DNA from: Corynebacterium tuberculostearicum SK141
GTDB lineage: Bacteria; Actinomycetota; Actinomycetes; Mycobacteriales; Mycobacteriaceae
Assembly: GCF_000175635.1 (NCBI RefSeq)
Contig: NZ_ACVP01000012.1
Coordinates: 186,001-250,000 of the forward strand
Direction: 5' to 3'
DNA length: 64,000 nucleotides
The translations under genes and the position numbers were made by a program. Positions 1-9,772 of the stretch are shown one piece after another. Positions within the stretch are counted from its first letter, which is position 1. Every line of letters begins with the position of its first letter. A model generated the notes under the pieces. That model did not search any database, was not told the origin of the DNA, and saw nothing but the letters and a program-made list of their open reading frames with translations.

Positions 1-1
1 T

Positions 2-181
2 TCCGCTGTAGGAAACGTGGATACCGAGGGTGTGGAGCCGATGAGTCACCCGCACTCCGTGGACGCCCCGATGCGCGAGGACGTTATTGTGCGCACCCTT
101 ACTGCAGAACAGGCTTTGGATCAGGCGCCGGCCGTAGAAGATGAGCGCTTCGTCGTGCCACAGATTTTGGGAGGAGAATAA
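2..181 (+). CDS. gatC: Asp/Glu-tRNA amidotransferase subunit C, 3' part
   Basis: The frame is open from the window edge to the TAA at 179-181 and encodes about 59 C-terminal residues, including [15 protein letters not shown] and the ending [10 protein letters not shown]. These are the usual C-terminal motifs of GatC, the small subunit that wraps around GatA in the amidotransferase which converts Glu-tRNA(Gln) to Gln-tRNA(Gln). The start lies outside the window. The stop touches the gatA ATG directly, so the two are translated from one message. Identity rests on these motifs and on the gatA neighbour. Confidence 0.9.
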   Translation, partial: SAVGNVDTEGVEPMSHPHSVDAPMREDVIVRTLTAEQALDQAPAVEDERFVVPQILGGE

Positions 182-1669
182 ATGTCTAACCTGACCGTTC
201 CTGCGGAGGGCTTGACCTCCCTGACCGCCGCCGAGTTGGCGGAAAAGATTCACTCCCGCGAGATTACCTCCCGCGAGGTTACTCAGGCCTTCCTGGATCG
301 CATCGCAGAGACCAATGAGGAGCTTAATTCCTTCCTGCACGTGGGGGCGGAAGAAGCCCTCGCGGCTGCCGACGCCGTGGATAAGGCTCTCGATGCCGGC
401 CAAGAGCCTGCTTCTGGTCTGGCAGGCGTGCCCCTGGCGCTGAAGGATTTGCTCGTTACCACCGATGCGCCGACCACCGCAGCGTCCAAGATGCTGGAAG
501 GCTACGTTTCTCCCTACGACGCCACCGTGACTAAGCGTCTGCGCGAGGCCGGAATTCCGATCCTGGGCAAGACCAACCTGGACGAATTTGCCATGGGTTC
601 TTCTAATGAGAACTCTGCCTTTGGTCCGGCTCATAACCCTTATGACACCGAGCGCACCCCGGGCGGCTCGGGTGGCGGTACCGCAGCTGCACTCGCTTCC
701 GGCCAAGCGCCACTCGGCATTGGTACCGATACCGGCGGCTCCATCCGCCAGCCAGCCGCGCTGACCAATACTGTGGGTGTTAAGCCAACCTACGGCACCG
801 TGTCCCGCTATGGCCTTATTGCTGCTGCATCTTCCCTGGATCAGGCCGGCCCCTGTGGCCGCACGGTCCTGGATACCGCGCTGTTGCACGAGGTTATCGC
901 TGGCCATGATGCTTTCGATGCGACCTCCGTGGATAAGCCGGTAGCACCGGTTGTCGCCGCCGCACGCGAAGGCGCCAAGGGTGACCTCTCTGGTGTCAAG
1001 GTCGGTCTTATTAAGCAATTTGAGCGCGATGGCTGGCAGGAAGGCGTGATGGAGAACTACCACGCTGCCGTCGATCAGCTGCGCGAGCAGGGTGCCGATA
1101 TTGTTGAGGTTGATTGCCCCCATTTCGATGACGCCCTGGCGGCGTACTACCTGATCATGCCGTGTGAGGTCTCGTCCAACCTAGCCCGCTTCGACGGCAT
1201 GCGCTACGGACTGCGCGCTGGCGATGACGGCTCCCACTCCGCGGAGCAGGTCATGTCCCAGTCCCGTGCAGAGGGCTTTGGCCCCGAGGTAAAGCGCCGC
1301 ATCATGCTGGGCACCTATGCGCTGTCCGTTGGCTACTACGACGCCTACTACCTGCAGGCGCAGCGCGTGCGTACCCTCATTGCGCAGGACTTTGCCCGCG
1401 CCTTCGAGCAGGTTGACGTGCTCGTTTCCCCGACCACCCCGACTACCGCATTCAAGCTGGGGGAGAAGGCCGAGGATCCGATGGCAATGTACAACTTTGA
1501 CCTGTGCACCCTGCCGTTGAACCTGGCCGGCCTGTGCGGCATGTCTGTGCCCTCCGGTTTGGCTAGCGATACCAACCTGCCCACCGGCCTGCAGATCATG
1601 GCTCCGGCTTTCGAGGATGACCGCCTCTACAAGGTGGGCGCTGCCTACGAGGCTGGCCGCGATAAGTAA
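182..1669 (+). CDS. gatA: Asp/Glu-tRNA(Asn/Gln) amidotransferase subunit A
   Basis: This 495-residue protein is the amidase subunit of GatCAB. It releases ammonia from glutamine and passes it to GatB. The amidase signature is plain: the Gly/Ser-rich stretch [14 protein letters not shown] (about residues 161-174), the catalytic Ser in [11 protein letters not shown] (about 180-190), and the upstream Lys in the segment [13 protein letters not shown]. Length is normal for the family. The ATG at 182 follows gatC without a gap, with GGAGGA just before the gatC stop as ribosome site. gatB lies 5.4 kb downstream behind other genes, as in related corynebacteria. Confidence 0.97.
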   Translation: MSNLTVPAEGLTSLTAAELAEKIHSREITSREVTQAFLDRIAETNEELNSFLHVGAEEALAAADAVDKALDAGQEPASGLAGVPLALKDLLVTTDAPTTAASKMLEGYVSPYDATVTKRLREAGIPILGKTNLDEFAMGSSNENSAFGPAHNPYDTERTPGGSGGGTAAALASGQAPLGIGTDTGGSIRQPAALTNTVGVKPTYGTVSRYGLIAAASSLDQAGPCGRTVLDTALLHEVIAGHDAFDATSVDKPVAPVVAAAREGAKGDLSGVKVGLIKQFERDGWQEGVMENYHAAVDQLREQGADIVEVDCPHFDDALAAYYLIMPCEVSSNLARFDGMRYGLRAGDDGSHSAEQVMSQSRAEGFGPEVKRRIMLGTYALSVGYYDAYYLQAQRVRTLIAQDFARAFEQVDVLVSPTTPTTAFKLGEKAEDPMAMYNFDLCTLPLNLAGLCGMSVPSGLASDTNLPTGLQIMAPAFEDDRLYKVGAAYEAGRDK

Positions 1670-1710
1670 AACGCCGCCTGTGGAGTCCCTGACGATTCCA
1701 TAAGGATTTC

Positions 1711-1746
1711 TTTACCCCCGTTGAATTTATATTCGGCGGGGGTAAA
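1711..1746. promoter_or_regulatory. 10-bp inverted repeat over the promoter of the META-type gene
   Basis: TTTACCCCCG (1711-1720) and its exact reverse complement CGGGGGTAAA (1737-1746) flank a 16-base AT-rich spacer that contains TATATT (1728-1733), a good -10 box. The second arm lies at the expected transcription start and 10 bases ahead of the gene. It may be an operator. As a hairpin it could also end gatA transcription, but the arm is followed by only a short T-poor stretch. No regulator is encoded next to it. Confidence 0.4.
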
Positions 1747-1755
1747 TTATTGGGC

Positions 1756-2250
1756 ATGCATTTCAAAAAGACCGCACTATTTTCGTTGTCCGCCGCTGCA
1801 CTGATGGGCGCTGGTGCCGCCAACGCCGCGCAGGTCCCCGACATCGATCCGGGGTTTAGCATGACCGCGCCGACTCAGTCTGACCTGATTTCTCCGCTCC
1901 CGGAGGGTCCCGAGAAGCTGGAGCCTCACGTGGAAGGCCAGACCATCACCGGCGAGCTCCACTCCGTCAAGGAAGATGGCAAGCTGAGCGTCACCTTTGC
2001 CAAGGACCGCACCTTGGTAGTCAATGATGGCTGCAATATCTACACCACTACCTACGAGGTGGCTAAGGACGGCACCATCAGCGTGGGCGAATTCAACTCC
2101 ACCCGCGCGGCTTGCGACGAGCATACGCAGCAGCTTTCCGACGCCCTTCGTGGCCTCCTCGACTCCAACCCCTCCTTCTATAACCTCCCCGGCGGCACCG
2201 TTGCCTTGGGCAGCGAGGATGCTGCGGTTGAGTTCACGGTGGCCAAGTAG
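1756..2250 (+). CDS. secreted META/HslJ-like protein
   Basis: A 164-residue protein with an N-terminal signal peptide (KK, then a hydrophobic run ending in GAANA-AQ at about residue 25). The mature part has the pattern of META (DUF306, HslJ-type) domains: an extended strand, a central NDGCNIYTTTYEV segment in place of the usual GCN motif, TRAACDE in place of the usual TxMACxD, and a C-terminal strand ending EFTVAK. The two cysteines in these motifs could form a disulfide. I take the ATG at 1756; a TTG two codons upstream is also in frame. Function is unknown; HslJ-like proteins are usually linked to envelope stress. Confidence 0.7.
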   Translation: MHFKKTALFSLSAAALMGAGAANAAQVPDIDPGFSMTAPTQSDLISPLPEGPEKLEPHVEGQTITGELHSVKEDGKLSVTFAKDRTLVVNDGCNIYTTTYEVAKDGTISVGEFNSTRAACDEHTQQLSDALRGLLDSNPSFYNLPGGTVALGSEDAAVEFTVAK

Positions 2251-2275
2251 AAACTAGCGGCACGCAGGATAAAAG

Positions 2276-2309
2276 AATGCGCACCATGTCTAGGGACGTG
2301 GTGCGCATT
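2276..2309 (-). terminator. bidirectional terminator between convergent genes
   Basis: AATGCGCACCATGT pairs with ACGTGGTGCGCATT around a six-base loop. On the minus strand the hairpin is followed by CTTTTATCC, so it mainly serves the gene ending at 2324. It lies between two convergent genes and may act on both. Confidence 0.75.
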
Positions 2310-2323
2310 GGTGTGGGTGGGGA

Positions 2324-2647
2324 CTATTTGGCGTCGGAAAGCGCATAAGCCGCGCCCGCCGAGGCTGCGGTGACGCTGAGTACCGCCGGCCACGCACCGA
2401 TCTTCTTGGCCAGCGGGTGGGAGGCGCCGAATGCGCCCACGTAGAGTGCGCACAGGCCGGCGGTGGTAGCCGGGGTGGTTTTCTTGGCCCAAGAGCGCCC
2501 CGCCCATACACCGGCAGCGGCGAGGATTACGCCGCCCAGCGGGCGAATGCCGGTCTCGCGGGCGGTGACCCAGCCACCGATAAGGCCGAGGGTGACAGTG
2601 GTGGCGGTAGAAACGTCTTGGGGCTTTTTAATATCGATCATGGACAT
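2324..2647 (-). CDS. small conserved membrane protein, unknown function
   Basis: A 107-residue protein with three or four hydrophobic segments rich in Gly and Ala, for example TVTLGLIGGWVTA, GGVILAAAGVWAG and AVLSVTAASAGAAYAL. Short charged stretches between them (ARETGIRP, AKKTT) fit membrane loops. I recognise no characterised family; proteins of this kind are common in actinobacteria. The first ATG (2647) is used, with a second ATG two codons later. It is divergent from the MFS gene, with only 47 bases between them, so the two promoters must overlap. Confidence 0.7.
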   Translation of the reverse strand: MSMIDIKKPQDVSTATTVTLGLIGGWVTARETGIRPLGGVILAAAGVWAGRSWAKKTTPATTAGLCALYVGAFGASHPLAKKIGAWPAVLSVTAASAGAAYALSDAK

Positions 2648-2694
2648 GTGACCAGTCTAGGTCGACATTCCTCGGCCCGCTAGACTCTAAGGCC

Positions 2695-4071
2695 ATGACT
2701 GTGGAGACGCATCTGCCGCCCGAGCGCCAAGCATGGCGCGCCATGTTTGCATTGTCCCTCGGATTCTTTGTATCCCTGCTGGACCAATCCATGGTGGCGG
2801 TGGCGCTGCCTGACCTGCAACGCGAGCTGAACGCGGGGGTAAACCACACCATGTGGGTATCCGCGGCCTATTTGTTGGCTGTGGTGGTGCCGCTGCTCTT
2901 TGCCGGCCGCTTGGGCGATGTTTTAGGCCAGCGCCGGATGTTTTGTTTGGGCGTGGGCATTTTCGGGCTGGGTGCGGTGGCGTGTGCCGTGGCGCCCACT
3001 GTGGAAGTGCTCATTGCGGCGCGTGCGGTGCAGGGCGTGGGTGCGTCCCTCCAGATGCCACAGACCATGTCCGTTATCAATCGCATCTTCGCGCGTGAGC
3101 GCCGTGGGCGCGCATTGGGCGTGTGGGGCGTCATCGGCTCGGTAGCTGCACTTGCCGGCCCACTCGCCGGTGGCTTTCTGGTCGGGCACTTTGGGTGGCA
3201 GGCCGCCTTTTGGATACACGTTCCCTTCGTGGTGCTAGCCATTATCTTCGCGCTGCTGTGGGTGCCTGAGCTACCCACGACCGCGCAGTCTATCGATGCG
3301 CCCTCGGCCATCGTTTCGCTCATCGCCTTGGCGGCAATCGTCTTTGGTATTCAGCAGGGCCCGGTGCTTGGCTGGGGATGGACCATTTGGCTGATCCTGC
3401 TCGCCGGAGTTGCCGCTAGCGTCTGGTTTATTCGACTGCAGGCAACTGCCCAGGCCCGCGGGTCGAGTCCGCTGGTGCCGCTGGCGCTATTTAGTGACCG
3501 CAATTATTTGGCGGGCTCGGTAGGCATCATCGCAATGGGGTTTATGGCTGCCGCGGTGATGCTCCCCATTATGTTGTGGCTGCAGACCATGCAGGGAGTG
3601 CCCGCGGGCGAAGCCGGCATCATCGTGGCTCCTATGGCGCTGGTGTCTCTCCTGATATCTCCGCTCGCTGGCATCATGGCGGATTATGTTAACCCGCGGA
3701 TCCTGGGGGTGTTGGGATTTTCCATCCTGATACTTTCGCTCCTTGCGGCATGGTGGGTCATGCAGGTCGACGCCCTTCCGTGGGTCCTCGGTCTGCCCAT
3801 TGCCGGGCTCGGCGTGGGACAGTCCTTCATTTGGGGTTCCAACGCAGCTACCACCTTGCGCGATATCTCGCCGGAGCTTATGGGCGCTGCCTCCGGTGTG
3901 TATAACACCTCCCGCCAGGTGGGTTCCGTGGTGGGAGTTGCCCTGGTATCCGCAGTTATGCAAACGGGTAACCCAGAGGCGGCAATTATTAATTCGCTGC
4001 TCGTCATCGTGGCTGCGCTGGTGGTGGGCCTGGTTTCTGCCCTAGGTTTTAGGGACACTCTGCAGGCCTAA
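2695..4071 (+). CDS. MFS transporter, DHA2 (EmrB/QacA) type
   Basis: A 458-residue membrane protein with about 12-14 transmembrane segments. The loop 2-3 signature GRLGDVLGQRRMF of the major facilitator superfamily is present near residue 66, and GVIGSVAALAGPLAGGFL near residue 145 resembles antiporter motif C of drug:H+ antiporters. This points to a proton-driven exporter of drugs or toxic metabolites; the substrate cannot be read from the sequence. ATG 2695 follows TAGACT by 8 bases, so the message may be leaderless. No TetR or MarR regulator is adjacent. Confidence 0.88.
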   Translation: MTVETHLPPERQAWRAMFALSLGFFVSLLDQSMVAVALPDLQRELNAGVNHTMWVSAAYLLAVVVPLLFAGRLGDVLGQRRMFCLGVGIFGLGAVACAVAPTVEVLIAARAVQGVGASLQMPQTMSVINRIFARERRGRALGVWGVIGSVAALAGPLAGGFLVGHFGWQAAFWIHVPFVVLAIIFALLWVPELPTTAQSIDAPSAIVSLIALAAIVFGIQQGPVLGWGWTIWLILLAGVAASVWFIRLQATAQARGSSPLVPLALFSDRNYLAGSVGIIAMGFMAAAVMLPIMLWLQTMQGVPAGEAGIIVAPMALVSLLISPLAGIMADYVNPRILGVLGFSILILSLLAAWWVMQVDALPWVLGLPIAGLGVGQSFIWGSNAATTLRDISPELMGAASGVYNTSRQVGSVVGVALVSAVMQTGNPEAAIINSLLVIVAALVVGLVSALGFRDTLQA

Positions 4072-4095
4072 AAATCGCGCGCTAGATTGGTAGAT

Positions 4096-5127
4096 ATGCG
4101 TCTAGGTGTTTTAACGTCCGGCGGCGATTGCCCCGGCCTCAATGCTGTAATCCGTGCGGTAGTGCGTACCGCGTCCAATGAATTTGGAGATACCGTTGTA
4201 GGTTATGAAGACGGCTGGGTCGGTCTGATGGAAGACCGCCGCCGCGATCTTTATGACGATGCGGAAATCGACCGTATTTTGTTGCGCGGCGGCACCATCC
4301 TGGGTACCGGCCGCCTGCATCCGGATAAGTTCAAGGCCGGCCTTGACCAGATTAAGTCCAACATGGCGGATGCCGGGGTGGATGCCCTTGTCGCCATCGG
4401 TGGTGAAGGTACCCTCAAGGGCGCAAAGTGGCTTTCTGATAACGGCGTGCCAGTAGTGGGCGTGCCGAAGACCATTGATAATGACGTTAACGCCACCGAC
4501 TACACCTTTGGTTTCGATACCGCCGTTTCTGTGGCCACCGATGCTATCGACCGTCTGCACACCACCGCAGAGTCCCATAACCGCATCCTGATCGTGGAGG
4601 TTATGGGCCGCCACGTGGGATGGATTGCCCTGCACGCGGGCATGGCCGGCGGCGCGCACTACACCGTGGTACCGGAAGAGCCCTTTGATATCGCGGAGAT
4701 TACGAAGGCGATGGAACGCCGCTTCCAGATGGGCGAGAAGTACGGCATTATCTGCGTGGCAGAAGGCGCCCTCCCGAAGGAGGGGACTATGGACTTCGAG
4801 GCCGGCGGCGTCGATCAGTTTGGGCACCAGACTTTCAACGGCATCGGCCAGGTAATCGGCGATGAAATCAAGGCACGCACCGGGTATGACGTGCGTACGA
4901 CCGTGCTGGGGCATATCCAGCGCGGCGGCACGCCGACGGCCTATGACCGCGTGCTTGCTACTCGCTACGGCGTGCACGCAGCGCGCGCCATCCACGAAGG
5001 CAAGTCTGGCATGTGTGTTGCCCTCCATGGTGAGGATATTGACCTCGTCCCGTTGGAAGATGCCGTGGGTACGCTGAAGACGGTACCGGAATCGCGTTAT
5101 CGCAACGCCCAGGCGCTCTTTGGCTAG
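4096..5127 (+). CDS. pfkA: 6-phosphofructokinase
   Basis: A 343-residue glycolytic enzyme that phosphorylates fructose 6-phosphate. The nucleotide loop [14 protein letters not shown] is at residues 7-20, followed by [11 protein letters not shown], the catalytic PKTIDND loop near residue 123 and the substrate segment [10 protein letters not shown]. The combination of GGEGT with PKTIDND is that of the actinobacterial ATP-dependent group, which shares features with the PPi enzymes; ATP use is inferred, not shown. ATG 4096 is chosen because the motif begins right after it; an upstream TTG at 4087 is in frame. A strong terminator follows. Confidence 0.95.
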   Translation: MRLGVLTSGGDCPGLNAVIRAVVRTASNEFGDTVVGYEDGWVGLMEDRRRDLYDDAEIDRILLRGGTILGTGRLHPDKFKAGLDQIKSNMADAGVDALVAIGGEGTLKGAKWLSDNGVPVVGVPKTIDNDVNATDYTFGFDTAVSVATDAIDRLHTTAESHNRILIVEVMGRHVGWIALHAGMAGGAHYTVVPEEPFDIAEITKAMERRFQMGEKYGIICVAEGALPKEGTMDFEAGGVDQFGHQTFNGIGQVIGDEIKARTGYDVRTTVLGHIQRGGTPTAYDRVLATRYGVHAARAIHEGKSGMCVALHGEDIDLVPLEDAVGTLKTVPESRYRNAQALFG

Positions 5128-5157
5128 AGGCATACTGCGTTCCGAATATTAAGATAG

Positions 5158-5187
5158 CGCTCCCACTGAGTGGGAGCGTATTCTTTT
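5158..5187 (+). terminator. terminator of pfkA
   Basis: CGCTCCCACTGAGTGGGAGCG is an almost perfect hairpin and is followed at once by TATTCTTTT. The T-run contains the likely -10 box of the next gene, so termination and the new start sit on the same bases. Confidence 0.85.
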
Positions 5188-5191
5188 GCCT
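5179..5191 (+). promoter_or_regulatory. leaderless promoter of the BASS transporter
   Basis: TATTCT (5179-5184) fits the corynebacterial -10 TANNNT and lies seven bases before ATG 5192, so the transcript should begin at the start codon. No ribosome site is seen. Confidence 0.5.
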
Positions 5192-6175
5192 ATGAGTATC
5201 GATAGTATGACAGATAATCGGGTGGAGGCGAACGCTGCGCCCTCCTCAGCACAAGACCGTCAAGCACTTATTGCAGCGCTAGGCTTTCCCGTGCTCGTGA
5301 TTATCGGTGGCGTGGTGGGATACCTCGCGCCAGAGACCGCAGCTTCCTTCGCCCCGCAGGTCACCCCGCTGCTGGGTATTGTCATGTTCGGTATGGGCCT
5401 AACCCTCAAGCCGGTGGATTTTGCCTTGGTGGCTCGCCGTCCGCTGCCCGTTCTCATCGGAGTGTTGGCGCAGTTCGTCATCATGCCGCTGGTGGCGCTG
5501 CTGGTGGTCGCGGTGATGGATCTTCCCCATGCTGTAGCTGCCGGTGTCATCCTGGTGGGCTGCGCGCCCGGCGGCACGAGTTCCAACGTGGTGTCTTATC
5601 TTGCACGCGGTGATGTGGCTCTGTCGGTGACCATGACGTCCATTTCCACCCTGTTGGCGCCGGTCCTTACCCCAGTGCTGACCTTGTGGCTGGCAGGGGA
5701 GTACATGCCGGTCTCTGCCTCCGCCATGGCGTGGTCCATTGTGAAGGTCGTGCTCATTCCGGTTGTCGCCGGCATTCTCATCGGAATGCTGGTTCCGCGC
5801 GTGGTGGCAAAGATTAACGCGGCGCTGCCGTGGATCTCGGTTGCGGCCATTTCGGCCCTTGTGTGCATCGTGGTCGGCGGCGCGCACGACACCATCGCTA
5901 CCGCAGGCGTACTCGTCTTCGCCGCAGTGGTAATCCACAACGGCTGCGGCTACGGCTTTGGCTACCTGGCCGGAATGCTGACCAAGCAGCCGATCGCCGC
6001 GCGGCGCACCATGGCCGTCGAGGTGGGCATGCAAAACTCCGGCTTGGCCACCTCCCTGGCATCGACCTATATGAACCCATTGGCCGCCCTGCCAGGTGCC
6101 GTCTTTTCGGTGTGGCACAACCTCTCTGGTGCGGTGCTGGCAGCCATCTGCCGCTATTCGGATTCCCGGAAGTAG
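5192..6175 (+). CDS. bile acid:sodium symporter (BASS) family transporter
   Basis: A 327-residue protein with about nine or ten transmembrane segments. The BASS pattern is visible: LGIVMFGMGLTLKPVDF (near residue 60), GVILVGCAPGGTSSNVVSYLARGDVALSV (near 115-145) with the Gly-Gly-Thr-Ser-Ser-Asn crossover, and EVGMQNSGLATSLA near residue 280 where sodium-binding residues lie in the family. Substrates in bacteria are organic anions such as pantoate, keto acids or sulfated compounds; which one is unknown here. ATG 5192 is preferred because of the -10 box in front; ATG 5207 is possible. Confidence 0.88.
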   Translation: MSIDSMTDNRVEANAAPSSAQDRQALIAALGFPVLVIIGGVVGYLAPETAASFAPQVTPLLGIVMFGMGLTLKPVDFALVARRPLPVLIGVLAQFVIMPLVALLVVAVMDLPHAVAAGVILVGCAPGGTSSNVVSYLARGDVALSVTMTSISTLLAPVLTPVLTLWLAGEYMPVSASAMAWSIVKVVLIPVVAGILIGMLVPRVVAKINAALPWISVAAISALVCIVVGGAHDTIATAGVLVFAAVVIHNGCGYGFGYLAGMLTKQPIAARRTMAVEVGMQNSGLATSLASTYMNPLAALPGAVFSVWHNLSGAVLAAICRYSDSRK

Positions 6176-6188
6176 GACCGGGAACCCG

Positions 6189-6974
6189 CTATAAATTAAT
6201 CGTGACCGCAGGATAGGATTCGTCTACAAACCAGGGTTCTTTCTGCACGGTCAGGGGTGGCTGGCCTTGCTCGAAAGATAGGGTGTCGCCGTCTTTGACG
6301 GTGGCGCCCTGGAGCACGTGGTCTGCGATATTGGCCAGCTTGTAATACAGATCGGTGGGATCCATGGATTCGGTGGCCGCCTGGATTTCGGGGTGTCCGG
6401 CTTGGACCAGCCCAACGGTATAGCCCAAGATTTTGTTTTCTTTTTGGGTAAGCCACACCGGAGCGATGTGCATTGGGGCAAGGTTGTCTCGAACGGCCTC
6501 GAGGAATGTATTCGGCGCAATGGATACGTTTCCGCGGGGGTTGTGAACAATCAAGCAGTCGGGGTGCTCGGCTACCACCGCAGTGGCCTTGGAGAGCAGT
6601 TCAAGGTGATCGCGGCGGGCCTCGCGGAATTGCTTCGCGCGATCATGTTCGGTCTCTTGGGGAAGCACGGACACGAGGATTTGTGCGGTGGCAGAATCGA
6701 GGCCGCGGGCATCCGCGCTCAAAATGGGGTGGAGGCCATAGCTATCGCGAGTGGGAGGGGTATCGACGGCTTGGTAGTGCAATAGGAAGGAATCATCAAG
6801 CTCGACCATGATGCTTCCCGGATTCTTGCCCGGCATGATATCTCCCAGGCGATCGCCAAAAGTGGTGGTCAGGCGTTCGCTTACCTCCTCAGGGGTAGGG
6901 GCAGTGCGGAAGACTGCGATGTTGATCAAAGGGGCATCGATAAGCGCGGCATCAACGCTATGTGGTGTAGTCAT
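6189..6974 (-). CDS. DUF4261-like protein
   Basis: A 261-residue soluble protein without signal peptide. The C-terminal third contains [15 protein letters not shown], then [25 protein letters not shown], which fits the end of DUF4261 domains; a region with [18 protein letters not shown] precedes it. Function is unknown. I start at ATG 6974; the frame stays open 12 codons further upstream, but that stretch would run into the gatB promoter. It is convergent with the BASS gene (13 bases apart) and divergent from gatB. Confidence 0.65.
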   Translation of the reverse strand: MTTPHSVDAALIDAPLINIAVFRTAPTPEEVSERLTTTFGDRLGDIMPGKNPGSIMVELDDSFLLHYQAVDTPPTRDSYGLHPILSADARGLDSATAQILVSVLPQETEHDRAKQFREARRDHLELLSKATAVVAEHPDCLIVHNPRGNVSIAPNTFLEAVRDNLAPMHIAPVWLTQKENKILGYTVGLVQAGHPEIQAATESMDPTDLYYKLANIADHVLQGATVKDGDTLSFEQGQPPLTVQKEPWFVDESYPAVTINL

Positions 6975-7018
6975 AATATTCAGCTTAGGGGCGTGAGCGC
7001 GCGGGCGCATCGACGTAT

Positions 7019-7031
7019 TAAGATGGCACGC
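7019..7031 (+). promoter_or_regulatory. leaderless promoter of gatB
   Basis: TAAGAT (7019-7024) is followed by seven bases and then ATG 7032. This spacing is typical of leaderless corynebacterial genes and decides the start codon. Confidence 0.5.
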
Positions 7032-8537
7032 ATGACTGCTGCGATGTATGACCTGATGGACTTCGATGAGGTCCTAGAAAAGTTCGAACCGGTAATGGGC
7101 ATGGAAGTCCACGTAGAGCTGGATACGGAAACCAAGATGTTTTCTACCTCTCCTACGAACTTCAACGCAGCGCCTAATTCCAACGTTGACCCGGTCTCCC
7201 TGGGCCTGCCCGGTGCGCTGCCGGTAGTTAACTCCAAGGGCGTGGAGGGCGCCATCAAGATTGGCCTGGCGCTTAATTGCTCCATTGCGGAGTCCTCTCG
7301 CTTTGCCCGCAAGAATTACTTTTACCCGGACCAGCCGAAGAACTATCAGATTTCCCAGTACGACGAGCCGATTGCCTATGACGGCTACCTGGACGTTGTA
7401 CTGGAAGACGGCACCGAGTGGCGCGTGGAAATCGAGCGTGCCCACATGGAGGAAGACACCGGCAAGCTGACCCACCTCGGTGGTGCAGACGGCCGTATTC
7501 ACGGCGCCACGGCATCCCTGGTGGATTGTAACCGTGCGGGCATTCCTCTCATTGAGATCGTTACCAAGCCGATCATTGGCGCCGGTGAGCGCGCGCCCGA
7601 GGTGGCTAAGGCCTACGTTTCCGCGCTGCGTGAGCTCGTTGCAGCCTTGGGCGTTTCCGACGCCCGCATGGATCAAGGCTCTATGCGTGTGGACTCCAAC
7701 CTATCCCTGCGCCCGGTGGGCCAGGAAGAGTTTGGTACCCGCACCGAGACCAAGAACATTAACTCCCTGCGTTCCGTGGAGCAGGCGGTTCGCTTCGAAA
7801 TGCAGCGCCAGGCGCAGGTGCTCGAAGATGGCGGCACCATTGATCAGGAAACCCGCCACTATCAAGAGGCCGACGGCACCACCTCCAAAGGTCGTCCAAA
7901 GGAGACGGCGGAGGACTACCGTTACTTCAACGATCCGGACCTGCCGCCGGTCATCGCACCGCGCGAGTGGGTAGAAGAGCTGCGCCAGACCCTTCCGGAG
8001 CTGCCATGGGTGCGCCGTGCGCGCATCCAGGAAGAGTGGGGCATTAAGGATGAGGAGATGCGCGACTTGGTCAACGCCGGCGCCCTCGACCTCATCGTGG
8101 ATACCGTTGAGGCCGGCGCGAAGCCGGACGAGGCGCGCTCCTGGTGGGTTTCCTACCTGGCCGGCAAGGCCAACGAGCAGGAGACCGATCTTGCTGGTCT
8201 GTCCATTACCCCGCAGCACGTGGCGCGCGTTATCGCGCTCGTCAATGAGGGCAAGCTGACCACCAAGCTCGCACGCAAGGCCGTTGATGGTGTGTTGGCG
8301 GGCGAGGGTGACGTCGACGAGGTCGTCGAGAAGCGCGGCTTGGAGGTTGTGCGCGATGACGGCGCCATCGAGAAGGCCGTAGATGACGCGCTGGCCGCCA
8401 ACCCGGACATCGTGGAAAAGTACCGTGCCGGCAATAAGAAGGTCACCGGTGCCATCGTGGGTGCGGTCATGAAGGCCACCCAGGGCAAGGCCGATCCGGG
8501 CCAGGTCAATAAGCTCATCGCAGAGAAGCTGAACTAA
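7032..8537 (+). CDS. gatB: Asp/Glu-tRNA(Asn/Gln) amidotransferase subunit B
   Basis: A 501-residue protein, the tRNA-binding and transamidating subunit of GatCAB. It begins with the GatB pattern [18 protein letters not shown], keeps [12 protein letters not shown] and [18 protein letters not shown], the [13 protein letters not shown] and TETKNINSL segments of the catalytic core, and ends with the YqeY-like helical tail ([20 protein letters not shown]). With gatC and gatA at the window start it completes the complex. An ATG at 7023 is also in frame. A strong terminator closes the gene. Confidence 0.97.
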   Translation: MTAAMYDLMDFDEVLEKFEPVMGMEVHVELDTETKMFSTSPTNFNAAPNSNVDPVSLGLPGALPVVNSKGVEGAIKIGLALNCSIAESSRFARKNYFYPDQPKNYQISQYDEPIAYDGYLDVVLEDGTEWRVEIERAHMEEDTGKLTHLGGADGRIHGATASLVDCNRAGIPLIEIVTKPIIGAGERAPEVAKAYVSALRELVAALGVSDARMDQGSMRVDSNLSLRPVGQEEFGTRTETKNINSLRSVEQAVRFEMQRQAQVLEDGGTIDQETRHYQEADGTTSKGRPKETAEDYRYFNDPDLPPVIAPREWVEELRQTLPELPWVRRARIQEEWGIKDEEMRDLVNAGALDLIVDTVEAGAKPDEARSWWVSYLAGKANEQETDLAGLSITPQHVARVIALVNEGKLTTKLARKAVDGVLAGEGDVDEVVEKRGLEVVRDDGAIEKAVDDALAANPDIVEKYRAGNKKVTGAIVGAVMKATQGKADPGQVNKLIAEKLN

Positions 8538-8548
8538 GACCCCCACAT

Positions 8549-8600
8549 AGCCAGCCGCGTTTATCCCTCTTCAACCGAAGGGACGTGGCTGGCTTTTTGG
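8549..8600 (+). terminator. terminator of gatB
   Basis: AGCCAGCCGCGT pairs with ACGTGGCTGGCT (one G-U pair) and is followed by a T-run. Confidence 0.85.
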
Positions 8601-8674
8601 TTTTCCTTCCCTGCCGGAACTGGTGATAATTTTCGTTAGGCGAGGTCAGTGGGGTTAAGCGTAGGGTCGTGGGC

Positions 8675-9727
8675 ATGACAATTAAGAGCAAAGTATTGCA
8701 AAAGGAAAGCCCTGAAGCTCCATTCAAGGTCGTAGAAATTGAGCGCCGCGATCCGCGCGAAGACGACGTGGTCATTGATATCAAGGCTGCGGGCATCTGC
8801 CACTCCGATATTCACACCATCCGCAACGAATGGGGTCAAGCCCACTTCCCGCTGACGGTGGGCCACGAGATTGCCGGCGTCGTGGAAGCCGTGGGCGATA
8901 AGGTCACGAAGTTTAAAGTCGGCGACCGCGTTGGCGTTGGCTGCCTGGTCAACTCCTGTGGCGAGTGCGAACAGTGTCGCAACGGACAGGAGCAGAACTG
9001 CCTGAATGGCAATGTGGGCACCTATAACTCCGAAGACGTAGATGGCACCATTACCCAAGGCGGCTACGCCCAGAAGGTAGTCGTCAACGAAAACTTTGTG
9101 TGCACCATTCCGGAGGGTATCGACTTTGATGTCGCAGCCCCGCTGCTGTGCGCCGGAATCACCACCTATTCGCCGCTGGCTCGCTGGCAGGTCAAGGAAG
9201 GCGACAAGGTTGCCGTAGTGGGCCTAGGCGGCTTGGGTCACATGGGTGTGCAGATCGCTGCGGCAAAGGGTGCGGAAGTAACCGTAATTTCCCGCTCCCT
9301 GCGCAAGGAAAAGGAAGCCTATGAGCTGGGTGCGAAGCATATTCTGGCCACCGGTGAAGAGGAAGACTTCTTTGCCAACCACCGCGGCGAATTCGATGTC
9401 ATCCTGTCCACCATTTCTGCCCAGTACTCCCTCGATGACTATCTGCAGCTACTGAAGCCGCGCGGCATCATGTCCGTTGTCGGACTTCCGCCGGAGGAGC
9501 TGGGGATCCATATGAGCAGCCTCGTCGGCGGCGGCAAGGTGCTTACGGGCAATAACATCGGCGGCATTGCAGAGACCCAGGAGATGCTGGACTTCTGTGC
9601 CGAGCACGGTATCGGCGCCGTCATTGAAAAGATCGGCGTTAACGATGTTGATGACGCCTATGAGCGCGTGGTGGCAGGCGATGTAAAGTTCCGCTTCGTG
9701 ATTGATACCGCGACCTTCGACGACTAA
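8675..9727 (+). CDS. zinc-dependent alcohol dehydrogenase
   Basis: A 350-residue medium-chain dehydrogenase. Catalytic zinc ligands are seen in AAGICHSDIHT (Cys near 40) and VGHEIAGVVEAVG (His near 62); the structural zinc loop is CGECEQCRNGQEQNC; the cofactor fold has GLGGLGHMGVQIA. The overall pattern fits the cinnamyl-alcohol/AdhC-like branch (YahK type), which usually prefers NADPH and reduces aldehydes; cofactor choice is inferred. ATG 8675 is used; GTG 8669 is in frame. Confidence 0.9.
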   Translation: MTIKSKVLQKESPEAPFKVVEIERRDPREDDVVIDIKAAGICHSDIHTIRNEWGQAHFPLTVGHEIAGVVEAVGDKVTKFKVGDRVGVGCLVNSCGECEQCRNGQEQNCLNGNVGTYNSEDVDGTITQGGYAQKVVVNENFVCTIPEGIDFDVAAPLLCAGITTYSPLARWQVKEGDKVAVVGLGGLGHMGVQIAAAKGAEVTVISRSLRKEKEAYELGAKHILATGEEEDFFANHRGEFDVILSTISAQYSLDDYLQLLKPRGIMSVVGLPPEELGIHMSSLVGGGKVLTGNNIGGIAETQEMLDFCAEHGIGAVIEKIGVNDVDDAYERVVAGDVKFRFVIDTATFDD

Positions 9728-9758
9728 AGCGTTAGGTTGATTTCGCCTAATCACCAAA

Positions 9759-9772
9759 TGTGATTTATCACA
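9759..9772. promoter_or_regulatory. CRP/GlxR-like palindrome with short spacer
   Basis: TGTGATTTATCACA is a perfect 14-base palindrome made of the TGTGA and TCACA half-sites known for CRP-family regulators such as GlxR, but with four rather than six bases between them. It lies about 160 bases ahead of the YkvI-type gene and just after adh. Confidence 0.35.

Noticed and set aside
4111..5133. A 340-codon open frame on the minus strand opposite pfkA.
   Set aside because: It is the complement of a well-conserved pfkA. The translated protein has no motif and a His/Val-rich composition typical of antisense frames in GC-rich genes.
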